From positions 1,860,001 through 1,924,000 of the forward strand of contig NZ_LT827021.1 of NCBI RefSeq assembly GCF_900169505.1: DNA of 64,000 nucleotides, given 5' to 3'. Position numbers and translations under genes: made by a program. Position 1 is the stretch's first letter; each line of letters begins with the position of its first letter. Below are positions 7,871 through 15,962 of the stretch, piece after piece. The DNA is from Arabiibacter massiliensis. Lineage in GTDB: Bacteria > Actinomycetota > Coriobacteriia > Coriobacteriales > Eggerthellaceae. The notes under the pieces are model-generated. The model was not told where the DNA came from, did not search any database, and saw only the letters and a list, made by a program, of their open reading frames with translations.

Positions 7871-8539
7871 TTACGCTTCGACCGGCTCTTCCTTGCGTTC
7901 GGCGCGGGCGCGCTCGATCTCCTCGAGGGCCTCTTTGGGCGACTTCGGGCGCGGCGTCTCGTGCGAGACGGCCTCGGCCAGGGCCTCCTCGTCCGCGCCC
8001 TCGATGCGGACGCTCTTGATCGCGTCGCCTACGGACAGGCGGTCGATCACGTCCAACCCCTCCACCGTCTGGCCGAACACGGTGAACTTGTCGTCGAACT
8101 CGGGCTGCTCGGCCAGCGAGAAGTAGAACTGGCAGCTGCCGGAGTTCGGCTCCGACTTGTGCGCCAGGCAGAGGCTCCCGCGCACATGGCGGTTGCCCGG
8201 GTTGGCCTCCCACTCGTCGACGATGGTGTAGCGCGCGTCGCCCGTGCCGGGATGGATGCCGCGGATGACGCCGCGCGCGGCGGCCTCCACCTGCGCCGGC
8301 CCGAGCGTGCGCGTGGTCGGGCACCCGCCCACCACGAGCGAGCCGGGCTTGCGGGCATGGAACTTCAGGTTGTCGTAGAACCCGCGCGCGGCGAGCTCGA
8401 CGAAGTTGCCCACGGTGACGGGCGCGTCCTTGCCCATGAGGCGCACGCGGACGGCGCCGCGCGACGTCTCGATGACGGCGACCTCGCGGCCGTTGGGCAC
8501 GTAGCGCGGCGTGTAGGCGGGCAGGGTGATGCGGGGCAT
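7871..8539 (-). CDS. Cyclophilin-type peptidyl-prolyl cis-trans isomerase
   Basis: 222 residues without a signal peptide. The fold is recognised from VIETSRGAVRVRL, APVTVGNFVELAARGFYDNLKFHA, RGSLCLAHKSEPNSGSCQFYFSL and DDKFTVFGQTVEGLDVIDRL. The central FHR active site of cyclophilins appears as FHA here. The C-terminal 35 residues are charged (KSPKEALEEIERARAERKEE) and probably helical, beyond the usual domain end. It catalyses proline isomerisation during folding. It stands alone between convergent and divergent neighbours. Confidence 0.87.
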   Translation of the reverse strand: MPRITLPAYTPRYVPNGREVAVIETSRGAVRVRLMGKDAPVTVGNFVELAARGFYDNLKFHARKPGSLVVGGCPTTRTLGPAQVEAAARGVIRGIHPGTGDARYTIVDEWEANPGNRHVRGSLCLAHKSEPNSGSCQFYFSLAEQPEFDDKFTVFGQTVEGLDVIDRLSVGDAIKSVRIEGADEEALAEAVSHETPRPKSPKEALEEIERARAERKEEPVEA

Positions 8540-8657
8540 GGCAGATCCTCCTCAGACGGGTCGTTTTGCGCCCATCATAGCTCCCGCTTGCCGACACGCC
8601 ATCCGACGCAGCGTCGTATTTTGAAGAAACGCGAGGTCAGCCGGGTACTGCTTGCGG

Positions 8658-8663
8658 TATCAT
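8658..8663 (+). promoter_or_regulatory. -10 element (TATCAT) of the flavodoxin-ferredoxin gene
   Basis: TATCAT is 33 bases before the start codon at 8696. No good -35 is seen. Confidence 0.35.
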
Positions 8664-8695
8664 CAGAGCAGCCGCGAATCGAAAGGAACCCTGCC

Positions 8696-9472
8696 ATGCC
8701 CAACGTCGTCGTCGCCTGCTTCAGCCCCACGCGCTCCACGAGGCGCCTTGCGGAAACCGTGGGAGGCGCGGTTGCCGCAGAGCTCGGCGCGGCGACCGCG
8801 ACCGTGGACTTCACGCTGCCCGCCGCACGTCCCACGTGCGTGGAGTGCGGCACCGGCGACGTGCTCGTGTTCGGGTTCCCCGTGTACGCGGGGCGCGTTC
8901 CCGTGCTCGTGGCGAACGAGGTCGCCCGCTGGGAGGGCGACGGCGCGACGGCCGTCATCGCAGGCGTGTACGGCAACCGCGACTTCGACGACGCGCTCGT
9001 GGAAGCGGCCGACCTCCTGGCCGCGCAGGGCTTCCGCGTGGCGGCGGCCGGCGCGTTCGTGGCCGAGCATTCGTCGACCCGCAAGGTGGCGACGGGCCGC
9101 CCGGATACAGACGACCTCGCCGTCGCCGAGCGCTTCGGACGCAAGGCCGCCGCGCGTATCGCGAGCGGGGCCGCCGCCACGCCCGCCATCAGGGGAAACC
9201 GACCCTACAAGGAGCATCCCGCCGCCATGGACATCCGCCCGCAGACCACCGACGCGTGCACGGCCTGCGGCGCGTGCATCGCGCGCTGCCCGATGGGCGT
9301 CATCCATGCCGACGACCCCGCGGTTGTGGACGCGGGCTGCATCCGCTGCAACGCGTGCGTCAAGAGCTGCCCCGAAGACGCCAAGTTCTTCGACGACGAC
9401 TTCTCGAACATGATCCGCGCGAGGCTGGAGGGCCACTTCACCGCCCGCCGGGAGCCGGAGCTGTTCCTGTAG
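8696..9472 (+). CDS. EFR1-type flavodoxin-ferredoxin fusion
   Basis: 258 residues. Residues 1-160 resemble a flavodoxin-like domain: VVVACFSPTRSTRRLAETVG is the phosphate-binding loop and VFGFPVYAGRVP follows. The C-terminus has two [4Fe-4S] motifs, CTACGACIARCP and CIRCNACVKSCP. EFR1-family proteins are soluble low-potential electron carriers of unknown partner, common in anaerobes. AAAGGAACC precedes the ATG. The gene ends 11 bases from the convergent gene at 9484, leaving no room for a separate terminator. Confidence 0.85.
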   Translation: MPNVVVACFSPTRSTRRLAETVGGAVAAELGAATATVDFTLPAARPTCVECGTGDVLVFGFPVYAGRVPVLVANEVARWEGDGATAVIAGVYGNRDFDDALVEAADLLAAQGFRVAAAGAFVAEHSSTRKVATGRPDTDDLAVAERFGRKAAARIASGAAATPAIRGNRPYKEHPAAMDIRPQTTDACTACGACIARCPMGVIHADDPAVVDAGCIRCNACVKSCPEDAKFFDDDFSNMIRARLEGHFTARREPELFL

Positions 9473-9483
9473 GCGCGCCCGCG

Positions 9484-10551
9484 CTAGTCGAGCAGCGCCT
9501 CGCCGAGCACCGAGTCGTAGCGCACCGACGTGCCGTCGGCGTAGGCCACGTTCCAGATGCGGTAGTCCAGGCTGTCGGGAACGTCCTCGTCGGCGAGCGC
9601 GCAGGCGTCGCTCGCGGGGTCGGACGCGCGGCGCGCGGGGTCGTCCGGCAGCGGGCGGGGGCGCTCCTCGCTGCCGACCACCCGCTGGTCGGGCACATCG
9701 GTGCGCACGGACTCCACGATGCCGCTCGGCCGGGCGTCGCGCTCCTCGGATGCGGCGTCGGTCGGGTCGTCGCCGCGGCGCAGCGCCGCCTCGGCCTCGG
9801 CGATGGCCTCGTCCAGCTCGCGGCGCGAGGGGCCGTCCTGCTCCATGGCCGCGCCGGCCCAGGCGTTCTGCTCGTCGGGGTCGGCCGCCGCGGCGCCGCT
9901 CGCGGGCTCGTCGTCCATGCCGGCCGCCAGTTCCGCGGCCTCCACGATGTCAGAAGCCGACGACGACCCGCGCTCCTTCTCGCCCACCGCGGCGATCCTG
10001 CGCTCCCGCTCCTCGCCGGAGACGTCCTGGCCGGCATCGGCGCGCTGCGCGGCGATGCTCACGCAGGCGGGGATGCGGATTGCCGCGATGGGGTCGCCGC
10101 CGAACGCGTTCGACGCCAGCAGCGTGCGGGCGCGCGCCACGAACCCGGCCGCCTCGGGCGGGATGGCGGAGTCCTTCATGCGGATGGCGATGACCGGCCC
10201 CGCGCCGAACTTCACCTCGGCCCAGGTGAACGGCACCATCTGCTGGCCTCCCCTCGCGCGCGCGTCGTTCTCGCGGGCCACGATCGCGCTCGTCTCGGCG
10301 AACTCCTCGTCCAGCCAGGTGGCGAGCGCGTCGCGCCACAGCGGATCGAGCTCGCCCTCGCCCGTGACCACGTCGTCGCCCACGTCGAAGCGCAGCACGT
10401 TCGCCCGCTGCGAGCCTTTGCTCGCGCGCACCACCTCGGTGGGCGCGATGGCCGTGAAGCGGCGCGCCATCTCGAGGCTGCCGCCTTCTTCGTAGCTGCG
10501 CTCGTCGAGGACCAGGTGCAGTTGGACGGGAGGATGGATGGACGCGGGCAT
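9484..10551 (-). CDS. Unknown protein, long paralogue of the 81-residue protein at 10689
   Basis: 355 residues, not assigned to a family. Visible parts: an N-terminal segment PVQLHLVLDERSYEEGG, a TWAEVKFGAGPVIAIRM block near residue 115, a disordered acidic and alanine-rich middle, and a C-terminal block DYRIWNVAYADGTSVRYDS. The same two blocks, in the same order, make up the small gene at 10689-10934 (AWAELEFGGDALLAV and DYAVWGVELADGAVREFDS). No signal peptide or membrane helix. A hairpin at 10632-10661 separates it from the island genes upstream, so it may have its own promoter. GC content looks host-like, unlike the island. Confidence 0.6.
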   Translation of the reverse strand: MPASIHPPVQLHLVLDERSYEEGGSLEMARRFTAIAPTEVVRASKGSQRANVLRFDVGDDVVTGEGELDPLWRDALATWLDEEFAETSAIVARENDARARGGQQMVPFTWAEVKFGAGPVIAIRMKDSAIPPEAAGFVARARTLLASNAFGGDPIAAIRIPACVSIAAQRADAGQDVSGEERERRIAAVGEKERGSSSASDIVEAAELAAGMDDEPASGAAAADPDEQNAWAGAAMEQDGPSRRELDEAIAEAEAALRRGDDPTDAASEERDARPSGIVESVRTDVPDQRVVGSEERPRPLPDDPARRASDPASDACALADEDVPDSLDYRIWNVAYADGTSVRYDSVLGEALLD

Positions 10552-10631
10552 GGCGGTTCCTTTCGACGCGAGCCGAGCCTGCATGCGCCCGGCGGAATGT
10601 TCATGTCCGGGCATTGTCCCTCCCGGAAACG

Positions 10632-10661
10632 GCAACGCCCGCGGCCGGGCGCGGGCGTTGC
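10632..10661 (-). terminator. Hairpin at the end of the WXG-like gene group
   Basis: Perfect 12-bp stem GCAACGCCCGCG (10632-10643) with CGCGGGCGTTGC (10650-10661), 6-base loop, 28 bases after the stop of the 81-residue gene. It probably ends most of the island transcript. Confidence 0.6.
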
Positions 10662-10688
10662 GAAAGCGTTTCGGCGCGGAAACCGGGC

Positions 10689-10934
10689 CTATGCGAGGAA
10701 CCTCCCGGCTGCGGAGTCGAACTCGCGCACGGCACCGTCGGCGAGCTCGACGCCCCACACCGCGTAGTCCACGTCGCACGCTGGCGGCGCGGGCGCGGCC
10801 TCGGGCTCGGGCTCTTCCACCGCGAGCAGCGCGTCGCCGCCGAACTCGAGCTCCGCCCATGCGTAAGCCAGGCCGTCCATGCCCTGGTCGGCGCACACCT
10901 TGTTGCTGGCCACGATGGTGTCGGACACCAACAT
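10689..10934 (-). CDS. Unknown 81-residue protein, minimal paralogue of 9484-10551
   Basis: Two blocks are recognisable against the longer neighbour: AYAWAELEFGGDALLAV and VDYAVWGVELADGAVREFDS. They are joined by a short Glu/Pro/Ala linker. The function is unknown. It starts 18 bases after the stop of the helical gene at 10953 and has a clear AAGGAAGG ribosome site, so it can be co-transcribed with the island. Its base composition is GC-rich like the surrounding chromosome, so it may be a resident gene rather than part of an acquired block. Confidence 0.65.
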   Translation of the reverse strand: MLVSDTIVASNKVCADQGMDGLAYAWAELEFGGDALLAVEEPEPEAAPAPPACDVDYAVWGVELADGAVREFDSAAGRFLA

Positions 10935-10952
10935 CGTAACTACCTTCCTTCA

Positions 10953-11231
10953 TCACCTCTTCTTGCCCATGCTCTCGGCTTTGCGGTATTTGAGCACCTT
11001 TTGTCCGATGCTCTTCGAGAAGGCGTCAAGGTTGTTCAGCTCGTCGACGATCCGCTTGAACGAATCCTCGACATCCATGACGGCGCCGCTCACGGCCGCG
11101 TCGCGCGTGGACAGCGAAGCGGCCTTGACGCGACTGCTCGTGCCGTCCAACAAACCGCGCATCTCGTCGATATACGTGTGCAGCTTATTGTCGAAGTGCT
11201 CGAGCGCATCGAGATCAACGAACGTCTCCAT
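10953..11231 (-). CDS. Small helical protein, WXG100-like partner
   Basis: 92 residues, predicted almost wholly helical with two long helices around a short turn near residues 42-50. No signal peptide, no Trp-X-Gly. The C-terminus is basic (KYRKAESMGKKR). Size, fold and place directly after another such protein and an FtsK-type ATPase fit an Esx-type heterodimer partner, but this is inferred from context. AGGAAAGGGG precedes the start; 18 bases separate it from the gene at 11250. Confidence 0.6.
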   Translation of the reverse strand: METFVDLDALEHFDNKLHTYIDEMRGLLDGTSSRVKAASLSTRDAAVSGAVMDVEDSFKRIVDELNNLDAFSKSIGQKVLKYRKAESMGKKR

Positions 11232-11249
11232 AAGGGATCCCCTTTCCTG

Positions 11250-11516
11250 TTATTTCGTCTCAAGCCAATCCGCGTAGTTGCGAAGAAGGTTGGCAGCCTC
11301 CACTCCGAGAGGCAGCGAGCCTTTTAATTCCTTCAAGATGACCTGAAACGACGATCCCATATGCGCGGCATCGGTGTCTCGGAACTCCCCGGAAAGGGCT
11401 AGCCAATCCTTCGCGATGTCATTCGTTCGGTCGATCACATATTCGTAAGTTCCTTCGAGCAACCGCGCGACCTCCTTCAAAGTGCCCGGGTCGGCCTCGA
11501 TTATCCGCTCTCCCAT
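11250..11516 (-). CDS. WXG100-like small protein
   Basis: 88 residues, two predicted helices. A DWLALSGEFRD turn near residue 38 is a stretched version of the Trp-X-Gly turn of WXG100 secretion substrates. It lies 13 bases downstream of the FtsK/EssC-type ATPase gene, the usual partner of such proteins. In type VII systems these proteins form dimers that are recognised and exported by the ATPase. The C-terminal secretion motif YxxxD/E is not clear; YADWLE near the end is the nearest match. Ribosome site AAGGAGAG. Confidence 0.6.
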   Translation of the reverse strand: MGERIIEADPGTLKEVARLLEGTYEYVIDRTNDIAKDWLALSGEFRDTDAAHMGSSFQVILKELKGSLPLGVEAANLLRNYADWLETK

Positions 11517-11529
11517 ATGCCTCTCCTTT

Positions 11530-14500
11530 CTACCAATCGGTTGCGTACGGCTTGAACAGCACCGCGTTCTCAGCCCTATCCGCGTACACCATTTTGAACT
11601 CCCGCTCGTCTGCAGGTATCGAGTGGGCTTTCGATCCCATGCCTAAGTCGTACGAATCGCGCCTACTGCATTTGCCTGCGAAGCGATGCGCGAAGAGGGT
11701 GTCGAAATCATCGCCCTTCACGTCGATCCCCGAGAACACCGAACGGATAGAAGGGATGGAATCGGCGATCCAGCACACATGGACCCGACGTGCTCCACCT
11801 TGCTGAAGAACGCGGAGCATCGGTTCGCGCGCATCGTACAGATGAGCTGCTCCTTCGGCATCCATCGCCTCCCGATGAGCGCCCTCGTCTCCAATTAGAG
11901 ACGCCGTGCTCGCCAGCAGGGCGTCGAGCTCGGCCCGACCGCCACTGCGCGGAGCAGTCGCTTCGCTTCGAGAGGGCAGCTGCTCGAACGCCTCGGACAT
12001 CTCGTCAAAGCCCTGCAGCACGATCATGACGTTCTCAAGGTCGCCTTGCGCGAAATACTCGCACACCTCGGACGGTGACGGCAGTATGCGAAGAGGCATC
12101 AACCGCGCCATCTCGTTCCAACGGGCGTCCCACCCCTCGGCCTCGGCGAGCGCGGGATCGCAGATGACCGCCCCCGCAGTGCCATGCCGCCGGAACATCC
12201 CAACGAGGAGCAGCGACGCAACATCGAAGGCGAGCCCATCGCCTGCATCGAGGATGAACGCGTTCTCCTTTTTGCGGCTTCTCAGCTCGATCCCGAACTC
12301 CGGATCGGAGAAGTTGGGAACCTCCCCCACCGGCAGCGCGACCCTTCCCCTGGAATCCGCCTCGTGCGGAAGCATCGCCCGCTCGTTCGCATCGAAACAC
12401 CGGCAGGAGCGAGATCCATGGTCGCCGAAGAGCGCCTGCTGCCGCGCAGCCGACGCGGCGATCTCATCCTCGCCCACAAAACGGCAGGAGCACCTCACGT
12501 TGACGCCGCGCACCTTCGCGTACGCCTCCCCCACCGCCAGCGTTTCTTGCGCAACGTCCGAATAGGCGCCGAGCATGTCGGCGACCTCAGACGGCTCGCT
12601 CCACTTGAACAGCACCCTGCCCGCCATCTGCTTGCGTGCGGCGTCAGTGAGCCCGCTCATGCCGCTGAGGGTTTGATCGGCTATGAGGATATGCATGCCG
12701 TAAGCACGGGACTCACGCAAAATCTGCTCGAAGCTTGTTCGCGTGTCGCCCTCATCGTTCAGCATCAGATCGGCTTGCCGATGGAACTCATCGATAACCA
12801 CGAGCAGCCGGGGCAGCCGCGCCTCCGGGACGACCTTGCTGTTGTAGGAGCCGATGCCGCGCGTCCCTTCCGCGAGGATCAGCTCCTGGCGTCGCATGAA
12901 CTCCGTCATCAGAAGCCCGACGAATCCCTCGACGAAATCAGCCGAGCCGTCGAGGCCGATGAACGAGATATGAGGGAAGCGGTACTGGGGGTCGCGGTAC
13001 AGGCCGAACTCCGTCTTTTTGTAATCCACCAGCCACACCGTAAGCTCTTCGGGGGAATAGCGCGAACAGGCGCTCTCCACCACGTTGTGCAGGAACACGG
13101 ATTTACCCGCTCCCGGCGCGCCCGTGACGATGGCATGAGCGTAATCGACGCCAAACTCCAGACATGCCTCACGCCCCGCATCAGTCGTTCCGAACGGGAT
13201 CACGATGCCCTGGGAGCCGTCCGTGCCTTTCTCCTGAACAGCATCCTCCTCAAACGCCCGACCGCGCCAAAGAGCAGGGGCTTCGTCGATGAAACGACGG
13301 GGGATCGCAGTCTCGTCGAGCAGGCGAACGGGGAACCGGCCTTCCGCGACATCAATCGACAAAGCGCCGGCCGCGTCGCTCAGCACCGCGCAGTGCTCCT
13401 TGACGGCACGCAGCGACGAAGCCTTTCCCTCGTCATCGCAGGGGATGTCATCGACAAGCGCGATCACTTGCATGCCGAGCGCATCGGCGTTGCCGATGAT
13501 GGCATCGAGAATATCCAGCTCCGACCTACCGTAATACCTGCTATCGAGGTCTTGCGCCACTACGACGGTGTAGGGCACGTGATCGCTCTCGAGCAGCGCA
13601 TTATGGCGGGAGACGCTGCCCTCGCCGGCCACCGCCATGCCAACCGTCCCCATAAGCTCGTCGAGCTTATGGAAGAGCCTTCGCGCGTCATCCCCGCTCG
13701 TGGCAACGTTCACAAGCACCTCGTCATCCGCATCGGGGCGCGTCCAGGGCGCCAAATTGCCGAGCGAGCGCCCTTTGCTGACAGGATCGAACCAAAAAAC
13801 ACGGACGCCGTTCGGCGGCATGCGCCTCACGAGGGTCGCCAGATAGGCACGGATTCCGCCGAGCACCTCCGCACGCCGCTCCTTCGCCTCGATCCAGCAG
13901 TGCAGGGGATTTTCCAAAGGAAAGGAATAGGGAACGAAAAGCGAGCGGGAGCCGTCGGCAACCTCGACCCAGCAGAGGGCGATCTCCTCGGGAAAGGCGT
14001 CGGGCGGCATCCCGTCGCCGCGCCACGATTCCTTGAGGCACCCGAGGCCATGCGCGGCCTCTTCGGCGTCTTCGACGCACGCCTCGAATGCAGCGTCCGC
14101 AGATTCCTCGCCGGAAGCGCCCGACATGATTCTCGAACGGGAGAAAGCGTACGTCTCGTCGAGGTGCCTGCGCCGCATCTCGAACGGCAACGCGTCGAAC
14201 GTCGGCTCCGGCCCACACGGCGAATCCTCGATCTTCCGTCTCTCCTCCGCCAGTTCGCGCCGCAGTTCGCTCACGAGATCCTCTTCTCGTAACAGAGAGA
14301 GTTTTTCCGCCAACAAGCCGCGCTCAAGGGCGATCATCCCCTTCAACCGCGCGCAGGCGTCTTTTCTAGAGGGCGAAGAGGTCCCGCCGAGCAGACGGCG
14401 CGCGCCGGCGAATAGCGACTTATCGGCCATGATCGCGAGCAGCGACTCGGCCTCATCCTCAGAGAACCCGGAACCTCCTTCCAAAGATTCAGGAGCGCAT

Positions 14501-14847
14501 GCCGGCACCGCCTCAAGATCGGCGGGGATGCGCGCCTCAAATCCATCGAGCAGGTTGCGAAGCGCTTCAAGTTGCCGCGACTCCTCCCGCACTGCGCGCT
14601 CTGCTTCCCGAATCCTGCCTTGATAGCTTCGCTCCAGCCGGTTGAGCCTCGCCTTCACCTCGGCCCGGGACTCGGCCTGCCGAGCCACCACGTCCGAACG
14701 CGCGGCAGCTTCCTCCCCGTCAATGCGCTCGAGCTCGCTTCGATAGTCCCGATCCAAATCGACGAGCGCTGCGGCCCGCATGCGCGTAGCCTCCTCGTTT
14801 TGCGAGAGGCGATCCAACACCCTGCCCAAGGCCGAACCGACATCCAT
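11530..14847 (-). CDS. FtsK/SpoIIIE-family (EssC/EccC-like) ATPase with coiled-coil N-terminus
   Basis: 1105 residues. Residues about 1-260 are highly charged and helical (coiled coil), with no membrane helix, unlike EssC/EccC. One intact motor domain is present: Walker A TGAPGAGKS near residue 577, VDYKKTEFGLY, Walker B LLVVIDEF near 682, then HILIADQTLSGMSG. A second domain after residue 820 keeps the layout (FILDAGDGLAFDVASLLLVG, VMIVLQGFDEM) but has lost Walker A, as degenerate D2/D3 domains do in EssC. Two WXG100-like genes follow at once. The likely role is substrate-engaging motor of a type VII-like exporter; the membrane anchor would have to come from neighbours. GGAGGAG ribosome site. 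Confidence 0.82.
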   Translation of the reverse strand: MDVGSALGRVLDRLSQNEEATRMRAAALVDLDRDYRSELERIDGEEAAARSDVVARQAESRAEVKARLNRLERSYQGRIREAERAVREESRQLEALRNLLDGFEARIPADLEAVPACAPESLEGGSGFSEDEAESLLAIMADKSLFAGARRLLGGTSSPSRKDACARLKGMIALERGLLAEKLSLLREEDLVSELRRELAEERRKIEDSPCGPEPTFDALPFEMRRRHLDETYAFSRSRIMSGASGEESADAAFEACVEDAEEAAHGLGCLKESWRGDGMPPDAFPEEIALCWVEVADGSRSLFVPYSFPLENPLHCWIEAKERRAEVLGGIRAYLATLVRRMPPNGVRVFWFDPVSKGRSLGNLAPWTRPDADDEVLVNVATSGDDARRLFHKLDELMGTVGMAVAGEGSVSRHNALLESDHVPYTVVVAQDLDSRYYGRSELDILDAIIGNADALGMQVIALVDDIPCDDEGKASSLRAVKEHCAVLSDAAGALSIDVAEGRFPVRLLDETAIPRRFIDEAPALWRGRAFEEDAVQEKGTDGSQGIVIPFGTTDAGREACLEFGVDYAHAIVTGAPGAGKSVFLHNVVESACSRYSPEELTVWLVDYKKTEFGLYRDPQYRFPHISFIGLDGSADFVEGFVGLLMTEFMRRQELILAEGTRGIGSYNSKVVPEARLPRLLVVIDEFHRQADLMLNDEGDTRTSFEQILRESRAYGMHILIADQTLSGMSGLTDAARKQMAGRVLFKWSEPSEVADMLGAYSDVAQETLAVGEAYAKVRGVNVRCSCRFVGEDEIAASAARQQALFGDHGSRSCRCFDANERAMLPHEADSRGRVALPVGEVPNFSDPEFGIELRSRKKENAFILDAGDGLAFDVASLLLVGMFRRHGTAGAVICDPALAEAEGWDARWNEMARLMPLRILPSPSEVCEYFAQGDLENVMIVLQGFDEMSEAFEQLPSRSEATAPRSGGRAELDALLASTASLIGDEGAHREAMDAEGAAHLYDAREPMLRVLQQGGARRVHVCWIADSIPSIRSVFSGIDVKGDDFDTLFAHRFAGKCSRRDSYDLGMGSKAHSIPADEREFKMVYADRAENAVLFKPYATDW

Positions 14848-14856
14848 AAGCTCCTC

Positions 14857-15438
14857 CTACAGAGCGCCGAACCCGGCGAGCGAATCCGCGAGGTACCGGG
14901 CCCCGAACACCAAAACGACCATTTTCGCGATCTTCGCCGACACGGCGCCGGCAAGGTAGAACGCAAGCGGCTTGCCCATACGGCCGCACACCACGCCCAC
15001 TCCGTCGGACAGGTTCCCCGACAGAAACGACGCGGCAAACGATACGAGGGCCAGACGCGCCGGGGACAGCGAGCGAAGGAAATCCGCATGCTTGACATCC
15101 ACCACCTTGGCGCTCGATCGACCGGCGAAGTAGCTGATGACCTCCCCCAAACCAGCCCCCAGCCCCGCCGCGAGGGCCGTCAGGAGCGGATCGAACAAAA
15201 ACGAAGCCTGAACCGCGACGATCCCGGAGGGGGACAGGCCGAACACGCCGGCGTTCAAGGCGAAGCACACAAGCCCCACTGCTACATATCCCGCATTCGC
15301 ATACGAGGCGATGGCGTCGCGATACACGAACATGAGGACGGAAAGTGCCGCTATCGCCGCAAGCGACACCGCGCCTGCCAGGCGGCGCTTTGCGCGCAAG
15401 GACAACCGGGGCGATTCTTCTTCAGCCCTTATCTCCAT
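14857..15438 (-). CDS. Membrane protein, VTT/SNARE-associated-like
   Basis: 193 residues with about five hydrophobic segments after a charged N-terminus. The segments FGLSPSGIVAVQASFLFDPLLTALAAGLGAGLGEVISYFAGR and FLSGNLSDGVGVVCGRMGKPLAFYLAGAVSAK resemble the VTT (DedA-like) pattern of small-residue loops, but the match is loose. The start at 15438 overlaps the end of the preceding gene by 10 bases, so the two are translationally coupled. It may be the membrane component missing from the ATPase, or an accessory scramblase-like protein. Confidence 0.6.
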   Translation of the reverse strand: MEIRAEEESPRLSLRAKRRLAGAVSLAAIAALSVLMFVYRDAIASYANAGYVAVGLVCFALNAGVFGLSPSGIVAVQASFLFDPLLTALAAGLGAGLGEVISYFAGRSSAKVVDVKHADFLRSLSPARLALVSFAASFLSGNLSDGVGVVCGRMGKPLAFYLAGAVSAKIAKMVVLVFGARYLADSLAGFGAL

Positions 15439-15950
15439 CCGTTGGCCTCCGCATAGGCTACTAAAACATCCAGGTTGTGGCGCTCCACGTCGGTGAACGA
15501 GATATCCTCGGCAGTGATAGAGGAGTCGGGCACATACCACTCCTGCAATGCGAAGTAGCTGTCGATATCCGCATCGCCGAATACGAGCCCGTAGCGCGCG
15601 TACAGCTCGTTGATGGCGAGCGTGCAGGTCCATTCATCGAGCCCCTGCACGTCCTCGTCTGCCAGCTCCACGCTGTCGGACGGCAGGATGTAACCCATAT
15701 CCTGCGCCTCGACCGGCTCCTCGTCTTCAACGACGGGCTCGTCGGAACTCGAGGCGCCCATGCGGTTCCATGCGCCCGCCCATTCCAGCGAGGCCATCTC
15801 GAATTCATCGGAAGCATGCGGGAACACTATCTTCCCCGGCGCGAGCGGATAGAGGAACCAGAAAAGCAAGGCGGCCACAGCGGCAGCCGCAAATGGCACA
15901 ATTCTCCTCGCAAACAGCGATGAGCTGCTTGTCGAGCCTTCGTTCGCCAT
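15429..15950 (-). CDS. YARHG-domain membrane-anchored protein
   Basis: 173 residues. A single hydrophobic helix near residues 14-34 (IVPFAAAAVAALLFWFLYPLA) should anchor it with the C-terminus outside. The C-terminal half has INELYARYGLVFGDADIDSYF and ALQEWYVPD, a YARHG domain, usually extracellular and of uncertain function. It sits between the membrane kinase and the small membrane protein and overlaps the latter. In the island it may be an outward-facing sensor or cell-wall contact. Confidence 0.78.
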   Translation of the reverse strand: MANEGSTSSSSLFARRIVPFAAAAVAALLFWFLYPLAPGKIVFPHASDEFEMASLEWAGAWNRMGASSSDEPVVEDEEPVEAQDMGYILPSDSVELADEDVQGLDEWTCTLAINELYARYGLVFGDADIDSYFALQEWYVPDSSITAEDISFTDVERHNLDVLVAYAEANGWR

Positions 15951-15962
15951 GTCATCAACCTC

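Noticed and set aside
6159..8126. 655-codon plus-strand frame overlapping the LuxR gene
   Set aside because: Out-of-frame shadow of the regulator, with His/Arg-rich sequence.
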